Source: Blastobasis lacticolella (taxonomy: Eukaryota > Arthropoda > Insecta > Lepidoptera > Blastobasidae). From it: 64,000 bases of DNA. The notes under the pieces are model-generated. The model saw only the letters and a list, made by a program, of their open reading frames with translations, made no database searches and was not told the DNA's origin. Of this stretch, positions 10,167-20,624 are shown piece after piece. How positions within the stretch are numbered: position 1 is the first letter of the stretch; every line of letters begins with the position of its first letter. The stretch is taken from the NCBI GenBank assembly GCA_905147135.1, contig LR990053.1, positions 12,660,501-12,724,500 of the forward strand, given 5' to 3'. The position numbers were made by a program, and so were the translations under genes.

Positions 10167-10445
10167 TCATCTTGGCGTTAATATCCCAGTTGTGCTCTCG
10201 CTCACGAGGGCCCGGGGTCCGCCTTGACCATGATCCAGGATTTGGCAGATCAGGTAATTACAGTGGAGCGACTGCTAGCTGACCTCCGTGACCCTGTTAC
10301 AAGGGGATCCTGACCACATTGGATCATTGGATTTTGTCACGATGTTTTCCCTCGCCGTAAGAGCATCGGTTAGTATTCAACTAATGTACATAACTCAGAA
10401 AAGAGTCATTGGCAAATGGCCGCAGCGGGATTCGAACCCGGTATT
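10167..10445 (-). mobile_element. Family A SINE, head-truncated
   Basis: Runs from the inverted 3' end (ATCATCTTGGCGTTAATATC) through CATGATCCAGGATTTGGCAG to the B box (GGGATTCGAACCCGG at 10427-10441). The A-box half of the tRNA-like head is missing, and the copy abuts repeat X almost directly. Confidence 0.75.
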
Positions 10446-10451
10446 GAACTC

Positions 10452-10740
10452 CTAGAATAATGTAGCAATATAGCAATACTATGCGATGTACTTACATAAA
10501 TATCGGTACGTTAACCAAATAGTGTAACCATGTGAACATAAGAAAAAGATATTCGTTTAAAACTTAACTCGATGTTGATACCTAGTTCAAAGTAAAATAT
10601 ATAGCAGTATTTTCTTATTCTATATATAATATATTAGCACTACTTTCTTCATCGTATTATTATATGTTATCGACACGCCATATAATTCATTCATTGGGTA
10701 TGCCTAAGCAATGTATAAAATAATTTATCCATCGTTTACC
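10452..10740 (-). repeat. Dispersed repeat X, copy 2
   Basis: Inverted relative to 8611-8892, with about 75% similarity by eye over about 280 bp. It is separated from copy 1 by about 1.56 kb, with a family A SINE immediately to its left. Confidence 0.7.
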
Positions 10741-10798
10741 GTTTCATACCTTACCTAGGTATTGTATGAAATACCTAGGTATTGTATAGTGCCATGAG

Positions 10799-10889
10799 GA
10801 GAATGAACTTGGACAATAAAATGGAATCCGCCGCTACTTGCGACCGCGACGCCGCAACTAAGCGCTGGAAATTTAGCGAAAAATATTTC
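10799..10889 (+). repeat. 90-bp direct duplicate, copy 2
   Basis: Partner of 10005-10095. The sequences outside the matched block differ, so the duplication was either short or has decayed at its edges. Confidence 0.75.
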
Positions 10890-11620
10890 CACCGCGAAGA
10901 AAAACAAAAGCGACTTCATCCTCGCTCTGAAATTTATGAGATGCGCCGCGGATTAAAAATGTTTGCCTTGCCCTCCGTGCCTTCATTACACCCGGCTACA
11001 CAAATATTTTGATTAATACTTTCCCACACTTCGCGAGAAATGCAGTTATGAAGCTAATTAACCATCGACATCGTGCAATGTTTAACCGTGAACTGAAAGC
11101 CCGTTTTTTGTTCTCGCTACGAATTACTGCGAAATCAATTACATTGAAGTTTTGTTTTTCTTTTTATCTTTCAAACTTTTGTCTCGCAAACAGTGGGCTT
11201 CGAAAAACTGAACAAAGAGGCGCTATCGAAACTCGGGGTGTAGAGAGGTTAAACTTTCCACTGGTGTAGGTACTAAAACAAGGCATTTGGCTCGTGCCTA
11301 CTCTAGGAGAAGTTGTCGAGTGCTTCTAAAGTGATGCACTTGTCGCGGTTAAGCCTGTTTGGCCGGCCTTTGAACAGTGCTTCACTTAATTTGGGATAGG
11401 AATAGGTACCTAGAAATTGTACAGAGCCATTCGGAGTGGGTGGTCCTCAAGAGTGAGGCAATGCAAATTTAAATTATTATAAAATTTAAATTTATTTAAT
11501 TTTTTGAGTTGTGACTCACATAACGTTAATCATTCGTCAATTGTTTCTTTGTTCATCCGTCAAACCCATCCATTCATTATTTTTCATGAAACCAAATTTC
11601 GCGCCTGCAATTCTACACGT
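10890..11620. other. No recognisable feature
   Basis: Two adjacent plus-strand frames (10782-11012 and 11009-11269) overlap by four bases. They show no domain, signal peptide or splice-supported structure that I can name. Confidence 0.35.
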
Positions 11621-11624
11621 TTCG

Positions 11625-11830
11625 GCTCTCAAAATTGTAAAAAACAAAGTCACTTACCGCCGTCTGTCTCTATGTATCTATGTAAGCTTAGATCTTTAGA
11701 ATAATGCAACGGATTTTAATGCAGTTTTCAACAATAGATTTCAAGAGGAAGGTTTTTAAGCAAGAAAAAGGGTAGGTAGGCGTAAAGTAGTTGTACGCGA
11801 ACGAAGTCGAGCCGGGTTCATTAATATTGT
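11625..11830 (+). repeat. Dispersed repeat F, copy 1
   Basis: CGCCGTCTGTCTCTATGTATC, then GCAACGGATTTTAATGCAG, TTTCAAGAGGAAGGTTTTTA and GTACGCGAACGAAGTCG. Related copies lie at 20625-20940 and 34865-35050. The terminal GTACGCGAACGAAGTCG motif is one I associate with Helitron-like lepidopteran repeats. That class is an inference. Confidence 0.55.
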
Positions 11831-12845
11831 AATAGTACATACCTATCCTACGTAATAACAAGTAGTTTATTAAGCACAAGTAATGTATCTACATTGCCGA
11901 CTGCAGAGAATGCGTAAACAATGAGATTTCAGTCCTAATTTCAGTCACGTACGAAGTACACGAAGTCAGATGCAAATTAATTGGTTCAGGAATCGCATAG
12001 AGACTTACACCTCTCATACTGCGGTGGGATTACACCAAAATATTCATAGTCACGTCTATGAAGTTCGCACAGTGAAGATGTATTGTTTCAACTATACAAT
12101 TGTCTGTTAGAAGTTCAGAGTTCAGCTAGCAGGCGAGGCGGCGCCTAAAACGAGCTCATCCCTCCAAAATTGTGCCGACGCCACCTCAAATATGCATAGA
12201 CTTCTAAAGTTAAAACGTGAATAAACTCATCGACAGAATTCTAAAGTTATCTCCAATTCAAGATGAAAAGAGAACAAGTGGACTTAAAAGGATTCGCCTA
12301 AGTTCGTCTTTAATTCATTACAGCTGTGGGGCTTCGTTTTCGATAATAGCCTTTCAGTATCAAGATAACAGTATCGTAAATCGGGGAACAATATGAGGAC
12401 AGTATATATTACGAGTAGGTTTAATTATAGCTGCTGATAGGTGATATTTCTCTGCCTCTAAACTGTAGAAAACACAATCGTGAAAAAAAATCAAACATCA
12501 GTGATAAGCTCGTTTGTGTCCCAACAGCATTACACAAGGCAAAACAAAAAATATATAATTTGATCAATTACTTCGTAAGTCAAAACAGCCCATTTCAATT
12601 AAGAATTCCACACCACAAACAACAACATTATAATGGAAAAAACAATCCACAAATCCGCTACAATGGAGAACTCTTGTGACGGAAAGTTTAGACTTTAGAC
12701 GGAAAGTTTAGAGTTTAGACTTCGAAGGTTAACGCCGCAGTGAAATCGATGGAAAGCGCGATGAATTGAAAAGCCGACACCCTGCGCTCAGTCAATAGCA
12801 GTTATATCGATATTCCGTAGTAGTAGCATGTTCGCAAAGTAAAAG
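11831..12845. other. Mostly featureless; one 21-bp tandem pair
   Basis: At 12677-12720 GACGGAAAGTTTAGACTTTA is repeated once with one change (21-bp period). Nothing else was recognised. Confidence 0.4.
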
Positions 12846-12990
12846 GCTTTTTTATTGCCTATACGGACGGTCCACCTAATGGGAAGTGGTCACTATCACC
12901 CATCCAGGACATTTCTCACAAGAGTCAAGTCGCAAAGGTGTGGCAATGGAGTCCGGCTCGAACTGGGCCGCTAGCAGCTTTGAGAGGTAT
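12846..12990 (-). mobile_element. Family C fragment, degraded
   Basis: GGTCCACCTAATGGGAAGTGG, then GGCAATGGAGTCCGG-like sequence, corresponds to the inverted tail and middle of family C with heavy divergence. Confidence 0.4.
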
Positions 12991-13692
12991 TTCTTTGTCG
13001 TTGTCCCTGATGTTATGGATTGTTCAAGAGATCCACCCATTGATTTACATTTATTTAAGATTATTTTATTTATGTTTCATCAGGTTTCATATTATTACAA
13101 AAATACAGTTTTGTAAATGCAATGTCCTTGTAAGTGCTACTATGCCTCATGTCCGAAATTAATTACATAATTTGCTGACGATGCCACTTCATATTTCAAG
13201 ACTGAACATATCAACACAAAACAGCGTGGTAACCCAAATCAAGTGGATAAAGCGCTTATACCCCCTACAAGGCGTTTATCTACTTGTAATTCCACCTAGC
13301 ACCCGTAGGTAAAACACTACCTATTAATTCAAATAAGTAAGTAAATATAACTAAGTACAATATAGGTCAAGCAAGATGGTAGCAAGCGGCCCCGTACGGC
13401 TACACCCTCTTAAGCGCGGTATCAATTCGGCGTGAATAAATTCAGTGTGGCAATTAATATTCCGTGCCATCGGGACATTACTCATTTGGATAAGTATCGA
13501 TGCTATCACCGGCCTGAGCCACTCCCGCGGTACAAAGCGCCGCTCGCAGTGACACAAGGGCTTTGTTAGGCCTTAGCGGATTCTAGGGATATGAAGTTTT
13601 GTTGTTGTTTTTGTTGGTATTTCGAATGTTACGTGTACGGATGGGAAATTATTTACAATACAGTTTTGGTCTTGATAATTTTTATTTGTTGG
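12991..13692. other. No recognisable feature
   Basis: AT-rich sequence up to the RTE insertion. No coding match. Confidence 0.35.
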
Positions 13693-14085
13693 TGATAGTG
13701 ATTTTGGGCACCCAAAGGGCAATGGAAAGAGCTATGCTCGGAGTTTCTTTGCGCGATCGAGTCAGAAATGAGGAGATCCGCAAGCGAACCAAGGTCACCG
13801 ACATAGCTCTAAGGATTGCCAGACTGAAGTGGCAGTGGGCAGGGCACATAGCTCGAAGAACGGATGGCCGATGGGGCGGTAAAGTTCTCGAGTGGCGACC
13901 ACGTACCGGTAGACGCAGGGTGGGTAGGCCTCCTACAAGGTGGACCGACGACCTGGTAAGGATCGCAGGTACCAGCTGGATGCGGAAAGCACGGGACCGG
14001 TCTTTGTGGAGATCTCTGGGGGAGGCCTATGCCCAGCAGTGGGCGTCTTCTGGCTGATATGATGATGATGATGATAGTTATTTTG
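13693..14085 (+). mobile_element. 5'-truncated RTE retrotransposon with target duplication
   Basis: The retroposed segment 13707-14071 ends GGCTGATAT plus (GAT)n, the usual RTE microsatellite tail. TGATAGTGATTTTG (13693-13706) and TGATAGTTATTTTG (14072-14085) flank it and differ at one base, fitting a 14-bp target duplication. Only the last 365 bp of the element arrived, as is typical of target-primed reverse transcription that stopped early. Confidence 0.8.
13707..14057 (+). pseudogene. RTE endonuclease/reverse transcriptase C-terminus
   Basis: The translation contains QRAMERAMLGVSLRDRVRNE, then KVTDIALRIARLKWQWAGHI, then RRRVGRPPTRWTDDLVRIAG and a WMRKARDRSLW segment near the end. This is the conserved C-terminal region seen after the RT domain in RTE-clade proteins of insects. 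The frame is open to a stop at 14055-14057, so this copy is young or lightly mutated. The endonuclease and catalytic RT domains are absent, and the 36 residues upstream of 13707 in the open frame come from flanking DNA. It cannot act on its own. Confidence 0.85.
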
Positions 14086-15060
14086 ACGCGGCCGCACGGT
14101 ACCTACGAAGTGGCGTTATCTGCGGCTTTTTGTACATTAGCGGAAACTTATTACTAAAATTAATTTTCCCTTTATGTAAGACATGGCGTCTGATCTGTCA
14201 CCAAAAAGCGTGAGACATATAGTCCAAGAACTGCCTGCTTTTGGGCAAAATAAGCTGGACGTGATGGATGAGGTGATATTATACCAACATCAAACAGGCT
14301 AAGGAGGTACTCCGGGCAACCGCCACGGGAGGTGACGAGGCGAGGAGGACTTGTGCGATATCTTTAGAGTCTTCAAGGAGACAGACAATATAGTCAATTG
14401 GCTTCATTCCGCGCCGCAAATATTCATATTATATGCTCCGCCTGCCGATTGCGCACGCTCTGCGACGCCGCTGCTGTCAACTCGATCAACTCAGCCAGCT
14501 GACTGGCCGTTACTTGGGAATTTTAAAAGTGTATAAATCAAAAGTTGTAGATATTTTTTTACTACAGGGCGCCACTTTGGAGTTACAAGCAAAAAACTGG
14601 AAATAGTCCTAGAGTTTCGAGGTTTTTGGCCGCCCTCAAGGTAACACAGTCTCCTCGAGGTCGAAAACTTAAATTAGATACCGCACACTATTACTGAACA
14701 AACTCTAAAATTTGTTTAAAATCGGAATTGTGTTTAGATCGAAACTACCTACCGACTAGGTTTGGGGCACCACAAATACTTTACCTTGTTTTGTTATTTT
14801 ATCACTTATCATCTTTTAAAATAAAATAACGCTTTATCACTTTCACATGCTATAATACAAACAACGTGGGGGACAGAACAGTACTTCTTCTAGTTTTATA
14901 ACCCCAGTCTGTTTTATGAATAAGACAGAGTACAATCATAAAATTGAAGTTTTGAGTACGTTCTCATAAGTACTACTCTCAGAATATGTGCAGTAAAGTG
15001 TTTGGTGATTATGTAGTTTTGCAGTTCGGCATCTTATATTGTCTTTGGGATAAAGTTTTT
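14086..15060. other. Unassigned region with a 39-codon frame
   Basis: 14183-14302 (plus) is a short ATG frame beginning MASDLSPKSVRHIVQELPAF, directly followed in frame by another open stretch (14303-14400). The composition is coding-like, and a decayed element protein is possible, but I recognise no family. The rest of the interval shows nothing. Confidence 0.3.
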
Positions 15061-15067
15061 TTCTCAA

Positions 15068-15288
15068 TGATGACCTGAGTGGTTCAGTTGGTGAACATCC
15101 CGCCGGTATGCAACGCGGGTTTGATTCCCAGCCAAACAGAAATTGTAATGCTGAATTTTAATTTTTGATACAGGTCTGAGTGTAGTATGTATAATAAATA
15201 TGGAAATATGTACTTTATGAGTTATCTTGCACCCATAACACAAGCTTTGCTTACTTTGGGGCTTGATAGCGCTGTGTGAATTTGTCCA
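15068..15288 (+). mobile_element. Family B SINE, copy 2
   Basis: The head reads GACCTGAGTGGTTCAGTTGG and GCGGGTTTGATTCCCAGCC (B box with one change from consensus). The body ends with GGGGCTTGATAGCGCTGTGTG and AATTTGTCCA, the same end as copy 1. Full-length and in the opposite orientation to the other three copies. Confidence 0.8.
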
Positions 15289-15289
15289 A

Positions 15290-16100
15290 GCAAATTCATT
15301 TATTTCAAAAACATTGCTCTGCTTTTAAAAATTTGTAAAATCATTGCTTGACGCTTCATATTTTGTATATTGTTTGATTTCTAAAAATAGAGTACATGTC
15401 AGTGTCCCGATCGCGTCGCGATAGCTCAATGGAGCAATTCGTGCATGTAAAGCATTGACTTCTGAGATGTATATTTCTCGGAAATCCGAATTCTCCCAAC
15501 GACACTTGATAGAATTTTCCTTTCACAAAATCCGCGACAATGGGAGTGCCACCAATATCGTCGGCAGCATTGACATTCTACATTTAATATCACGGAATAG
15601 ATCGTCTCAAGATTCAGATTTATCACACAACACTTTCGCCAAGTCGATACCCGTTCCGCGAAGTGTTTGCTACCGCATTAGCTTCGATATAAGCCGACTC
15701 TGCAACACGTTAGGTAAATAATGCAAAAGGAAGCGGACATCGGTTCTTATCACGTACGTAGCCGGTAAGACAGCGGCATTCTGCGCTAATTAGTGGGTTG
15801 GAATAGCAACCAGTGATGGATAGCGGCGGTCGCGTGAGGGCGCGCGAATCGCGTGCCCTGTTTATCTTCCACGACGCTTGTCTGGTGGCAAAAGAGCGAT
15901 AGTCTTATGGCTATCTGTTGTCGTTTGTTACATTAAGCTCTTACGTGTTAATTATTGGGGCCATGTTCGCTTGTGTGCGTAATGGAACACTATATTGACA
16001 AATCACTTTTTAAAAAAGCAAATGCAAAGTGAGATGTACTTAGTGATATAGGATTAGTTACGCATATTTATTTGCTTCACTTTGTAAAATAAGTAAATCA
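15290..16100. other. No recognisable feature
   Basis: Contains a few open frames (for example 15455-15721) without similarity, and a GC-richer block at 15760-15890 with no assignable function. Confidence 0.35.
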
Positions 16101-16332
16101 TATTGTCTCGGTTGTGTCCTCGCGCCCGACGGCTTGGAGTCCACTTTGACCATGATCCAGGATTTGGCAGATCATATAATTACAGAGGAACGACTGCCAT
16201 CTGATCTCCGTGACCCTGCTAACAGGGGACCCTGACAAGATTGGACCGATTATTTACAGTTGATGGCGCACATGGCCGTAGCGGGATGCATGGGAATGGA
16301 ACCTGTACCTCTCGCTTACGATTCAGATACGC
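16101..16332 (-). mobile_element. Family A SINE, left arm of a head-to-head pair
   Basis: CATGATCCAGGATTTGGCAG and ACTGCCATCTGATCTCCGTG are followed, after an internal deletion near 16248, by the inverted head (ACCTCTCGCTTACGATTCAG). The head end lies 45 bp from the head of the plus-strand copy at 16378. Confidence 0.75.
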
Positions 16333-16377
16333 CTGGGGTCCCCATTGTTTTCCATGTTTCTATGGGTATTTCGTCAT

Positions 16378-16617
16378 AAGAGCGTCGGTGGCCGAGTGGT
16401 TAGTGTATTCGACTTGTAAGCGAGAGGGTTCGTATCCCACTGCGGCCATTTACCAATGTCTCTTTTCTGAGTTATGTACATTAGTTGAATTCTAATTGAT
16501 GCTCTTACGGTGAGGGAAAACAACGTGATGAAACCTGCAAATTCAGTCAACTGAATTTGTAACCATGATCCAATCTGGTCAGGTTCCCCTGATAGCAGGG
16601 TCACGGAGGTCAGATGG
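16378..16617 (+). mobile_element. Family A SINE, right arm of a head-to-head pair
   Basis: It has a clean tRNA-like head: GGTGGCCGAGTGGTTAG (A box), ACTTGTAAGCGAGAGG, then GGTTCGTATCCC (B box with one change). The body is intact to GGTCACGGAGGTCAGATGG and then truncated at the 3' end, so it lacks the usual CAAGATGAT tail. Confidence 0.8.
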
Positions 16618-17214
16618 TAGGCATTATTAGTTTACATACATACATACATATAGCTCACGCCTGTGTCCCACAGGTAGAGTAGGTAGAGACTATGGCCCGC
16701 CACTATGATTATTAATTTATTAGTTAGTAATGCCAAGCATATTGCTGCCTCTTTTACTTTTAATAATATTCAGTTCAGTGACTCCCAATGTTTAAAACAA
16801 CATACGTTCATATCCACAAACGTACCTAAGGTGTGTATACAGATTATCATGCGCAAGTTAACACACCGAAATACAATTTCCAGGATATCAAACACATGTG
16901 TCACGCCCGGGTCGCGACGTCTCCGGGGGCAGAAACCGGGAACAAAGTTACGGAAGTTTTCTTGTTGTCTATTTCAATCTTTTTTTTTTCATTATACTCC
17001 GTTATCTTTCCTTTGTTAGAATGTTAAAAGTTGTATTTGTTTCATTTCCTTTTCTTTTTTGCTGAACTTGTATAGAAATATCGGTTGTGGATTTTCGGTT
17101 GTTGAAGAAGTCTAGTAAATAAAACATTTCTATATGTACACTTGAAAGACTTGAAATAGCTCCACGTAACTGGACGGTGAATAACTATAATGTCTACGCC
17201 TAGTACTAATGATT
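16618..17214. other. No recognisable feature
   Basis: A 104-codon frame (16705-17019) has no recognisable domain, and its 3' half lies in a T-rich tract. Confidence 0.35.
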
Positions 17215-17577
17215 GTTACCGAGATTTGTACATTAGTTAACACTAACAGATATTTTTACGGCGAGGGACAACATTGTGAGGAAACTGATCTAATCTGGTC
17301 AGGTTCTACTGTTGAACATGGAACATGGAGTTCTTCAAGAAAGGGGTGAAAATGTTTTTACGGAATCGGCAACGCGGTGGTGATGCCCTTGGTATTGCAT
17401 ACGTTCATAGGCTGCGGTGACTGCTTACCATCAGACAGGCCCAATGCTTGTTTAACAGCTTAGTGCCATATAAAAATTACCTGCCAAATCCTGGATTTGT
17501 CTGGATCAAGGCGGACCCCAGGCCTTCGCGTGGGAGAGCACAATCGGGATATTAATGACGCCAAGATGATTATTTTA
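17215..17577 (+). mobile_element. Family A SINE with nested family C element
   Basis: Family A body sequence (ATTTTTACGGCGAGGGACAAC, CTAATCTGGTCAGGTTC) occupies 17215-17320. Its 3' end (ATTACCTGCCAAATCCTGG to GACGCCAAGATGATTATTTT) occupies 17474-17577. Between them sits a plus-strand family C tail (17321-17475: GGCAACGCGGTGGTGATGCC and a block ending CATATAAAAA). The C poly(A) joins directly to the A-family AATTACC site. Confidence 0.7.
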
Positions 17578-17726
17578 TTTTCTTTATTAGTAGACGGCTT
17601 TACCATAATCTATGCCTGGCAGGCGCTTTGGATATCGCTATTTCAAAGAACACAAAGTAAAACACCGCTGCGGGGGTGTTTTGGTCATTATGTATCGACA
17701 TTAGTCGCCTACGGATGGCTGGAAGT

Positions 17727-17830
17727 GGTATTATGGGCCACCTGATGCAAAGTGGTCACCGCCGCCTATGTATATCAGTAATACCAGGGGAGTTACTACT
17801 GCGTTACCCGCCTCCGAATAGGTTGCTCGG
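17727..17830 (-). mobile_element. Family C fragment
   Basis: GGGCCACCTGATGCAAAGTGG, TCACCGCCGCCTATG and GCGTTACCCGCCTCCG are the inverted tail-proximal blocks. Confidence 0.6.
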
Positions 17831-18379
17831 TAGAGAAATTTAGTATCATTTATCTCACTCAACGTGGTAACACGGACTTAATTAAAGGAATTAATGTGTA
17901 GTTTGCCCCGAACTTCGCAAGGCTATCTGCAACAACGTACTAGGTGTGTATTATTTATTCAATTATGGTAAGCAGGGGCCTGCTAATGTGGCGGAGACCT
18001 GACGTTTATCTGGCTGGCAAATATTCAGGATGACTCACTATTATCATCTTAAGAGACTATTACCAGACTATTCTCTAGTGCTAACTGCGAATTGCAATAA
18101 TTTTCAATATCTCGGTAACGAATTCATCATTATCTAGTATCAGCTTTTTTGTCTGCAACTTCGTCGCAAATAAATCGGTTACTATGTTCCGGACCCGTTC
18201 CCGTAGAAACCAATTGTACTCACTGATAATTAAGCTTTCTATTAGCTAAAGAGTTTTTCAAATGGGTGTAGTGGTCTTTGATTCATTACAAACAAAAAAT
18301 ACATAAATATAAAGCTTTTATAGTATAGATATGTACCAATGAAGTTGGGTTCTGGTTGTAAGGATAAGGTAGACATGAG
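17831..18379. other. No recognisable feature
   Basis: AT-rich. No match noted. Confidence 0.35.
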
Positions 18380-18812
18380 GCATTTCATTTTAGTCCTCAC
18401 GGTGACAACGCACCTGCAGTTCTGTTTAGTTGCTGGTTACCATCAGGTGGGCTGTCTGCTCGTTTGTCACTACGTAGAATAAAAAAATGTAGCTCTGTAA
18501 ATGTTTCCTTTTACGTAATCGGTATCCATGCCGCCTCCAAGGAGGAGGCACAATTCCAGCATTGGACTGTTGGTGTTGTTGTGTTGATTTAGCGACGAAT
18601 ATTGCCTTACAGGCATTTACAGATATTAGAGGTCTCTTCAGAAGAAGGGGCATTGGTAACGCCCCTGGTGTTGGTGTATTTTTTTATAGGAAATATGTAT
18701 TTGTCTGCCATCTCACCTGATGTTAATCCTGATGTTGTCACGTCCACAGACGGCGGTAACCGCTTTCCATCAGGTGGCCCGCTTAACTGTTTGTCTGCCG
18801 TATAACATAAAA
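18380..18812 (+). mobile_element. Two family C copies in tandem orientation
   Basis: The first copy ends at about 18488 (ACCATCAGGTGGGCTGTCTG to AGAATAAAAAAA). The second runs 18600-18812 (GGCATTGGTAACGCCCCTGG, GGTAACCGCTTTCCATCAGG, GCCGTATAACATAAAATAAA). The second carries an extra insert around 18678-18735 between the GTGTTGGTG block and the GATGTTGTCACGTCC block. Confidence 0.55.
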
Positions 18813-18991
18813 TAAATACAAACCGAAATTACTACAATTAAGTTAATTATATAATCATATAATATTAATATTAAAACAACGTACGAAAGGGCTTTATCAA
18901 ATAATTACTAAAATCAAATATCAACGATTTTGACAACACGAAGCAATTACCAACACTGCTTTACTTTATGGAGCAAATAATTAAGCTATCA

Positions 18992-19227
18992 ATACAAATG
19001 TCCGAACGATTATGTATGTTACGTCCATTATGTTACACGGATATGAGTCCGAAAAGAAGCTTTAAAATTTAGATTTCATTCTCGGCATGGACGAATAAAA
19101 ATATATTAGTGGCCAACAAAGACATAGGTATTACACAATTACACTTTTTTGTTTTCATGGCAGGAATGACATGGGTACAGAGACACTACTATTCTGCACT
19201 ATAAAAAGACATCATACCTATCTGACG
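18992..19227. repeat. Tandem duplicate, unit 1 (about 237 bp)
   Basis: Shares ATTATGTATGTTA, TTTAGATTTCATTCTCGGC, ATGGACGAAT and CTGCACTATAAAAA with unit 2 at 19228-19590. Unit 1 is uninterrupted and so records the empty site of the insertion in unit 2. Confidence 0.8.
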
Positions 19228-19590
19228 ATACAAATGCTCGATTATGTATGTTAGTCTACGTAATAGGAGTATGGTTCCGATTCTAAACTGAAAAGTAGCT
19301 TTAAAAAATTTAGATTTCATTCTCGGCATGGACGAATATTAAAATACTAGTGGCGAACAAAGACATAGATACACGTACTTAAACGAATATATTTTGTTAA
19401 TGGAACGACATGGGTACAATATAGACACTTATCGACGTTTTCACTAAACTTAAGAATCGGCTAAGTTCTTCCTTGATAAGAAAGAACTTTGCCGATTGTC
19501 TAAAAGCTAGTGAAGATGGAACTTATGTGATTTCTAAATTAAGATAAAACGGCCGTTACTGTTCTGCACTATAAAAATACATCTAAGCAT
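19228..19590. repeat. Tandem duplicate, unit 2, carrying a MITE
   Basis: Same order of blocks as unit 1. It is 125 bp (plus the duplicated TA) longer because of the insert at 19432-19556. Confidence 0.8.
19432..19556. mobile_element. TA-flanked hairpin MITE
   Basis: TA (19430-19431) is duplicated at 19557-19558, matching the single TA of unit 1. Inside, AATCGGCTAAGTTCTT and AAGAACTTTGCCGATT form a stem with one mismatch around a loop near 19471-19480. Weaker pairing continues outward through TTCACTA/TAGTGAA. The TA duplication fits Tc1/mariner-type transposition. The outermost termini (CGACGTTTT versus AAAACGGCCG) are only partly inverted. Confidence 0.75.
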
Positions 19591-19970
19591 CTGACGTTGG
19601 TATTGCTACCGTGACACAAATGAGGTCTCATGTGTATACAAAGTGAACATCCACCGCAGGCCCATTCATTCCGCTCCCCTGACTGACTGCACTGTCCACA
19701 CTATTTCCATTGTTTCAGGCAACAAGCGCAGTAAATGCAGCAAAGACAAAGGGCATTAAGGTTTACATTTTAATCCGACCGTTTGCCGGCGACCACTAAT
19801 GGGTTGCGGCTGCAGTGACGCCTAGCGGTCACGGCAGCGAAGCTAACACGGCGTCTAGTAGCGGTCTCTCGTAGATATATTGCCGCCACGATGTACTGCG
19901 GTCTGTTTATTAGACAAACGTATGGCGAGACGATGACTTCTTTATTTTGTACTAGTCTGTGACAAGTGTA
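19591..19970. other. No recognisable feature
   Basis: The GC-richer stretch at 19775-19925 shows short minus-strand frames only. Confidence 0.35.
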
Positions 19971-20520
19971 GAGTGTCGGTGGAATAAGGATGACTCCAAA
20001 GCGAAGTATCGAGTTGGATCCCGATGCCGATATGTAACAACGACTTTTGTACATAGTTTTTTACTCTGAGTTGTGTAGGTAGTTTAATACTAACCGATAT
20101 TGTCACGGTGAGGGAAAATGTCGTCAGAAAGTTGCACATTCAGGCGACGTAAAATGTAACCATGGTGCGATCTGGTCAGAGGTCACGCTCTACTGTAATA
20201 TTTTTTTTTTTTTTTTTATGTCATACGTTAGGCAAACAGGCAAGCGGGCCACCTGATGAAAAGTGGTCACCACACCCTATAGACATTAGCAACACCAAGA
20301 GTATCGCTAATGCGTTACCTACCTCTATAACACGTTGCACTGGCAGCAAAAGGCAAATGCCACTCCACTGCCAAAGCCACGGTTCACCATATCCCCACCC
20401 CATGGAGCACTGGAAACCTTACTCACCGGCAGAAACACAATACTATTTAAAAGAGTATTATTTAGCTAATAGAGTAATTGCCAAATCCTAGATCATGGTG
20501 GTTCACTTTGACTTTGACCA
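19971..20520 (+). mobile_element. Family A SINE with nested family C element (minus)
   Basis: A worn family A head (GAGTGTCGGTGG, GAGTTGGATCCCG) and body run to CTCTACTGTAATA at 20202. A family C copy in minus orientation follows (20203-20450, starting with about 17 T, then ATGTCATACGTTAGGCAAAC). Family A sequence then resumes (GTAATTGCCAAATCCTAGATC at about 20474). This is the second C-into-A nesting at the same GTAATTACC position of the host SINE. Confidence 0.75.
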
Positions 20521-20624
20521 TCTTCTCTGTCTAATTAGGAATTTCCAAAGTTCACAATTATGTCATTTTAAAAATGTACATTAACAGATTTTACTGTAAA
20601 CGTTCCGTACTAAAAACATTCAGT

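Noticed and set aside
13599..13706. First 36 codons of the 152-codon frame as part of the RTE protein
   Set aside because: The target duplication shows that the element starts at 13707. The upstream codons are flanking DNA that happens to stay open.
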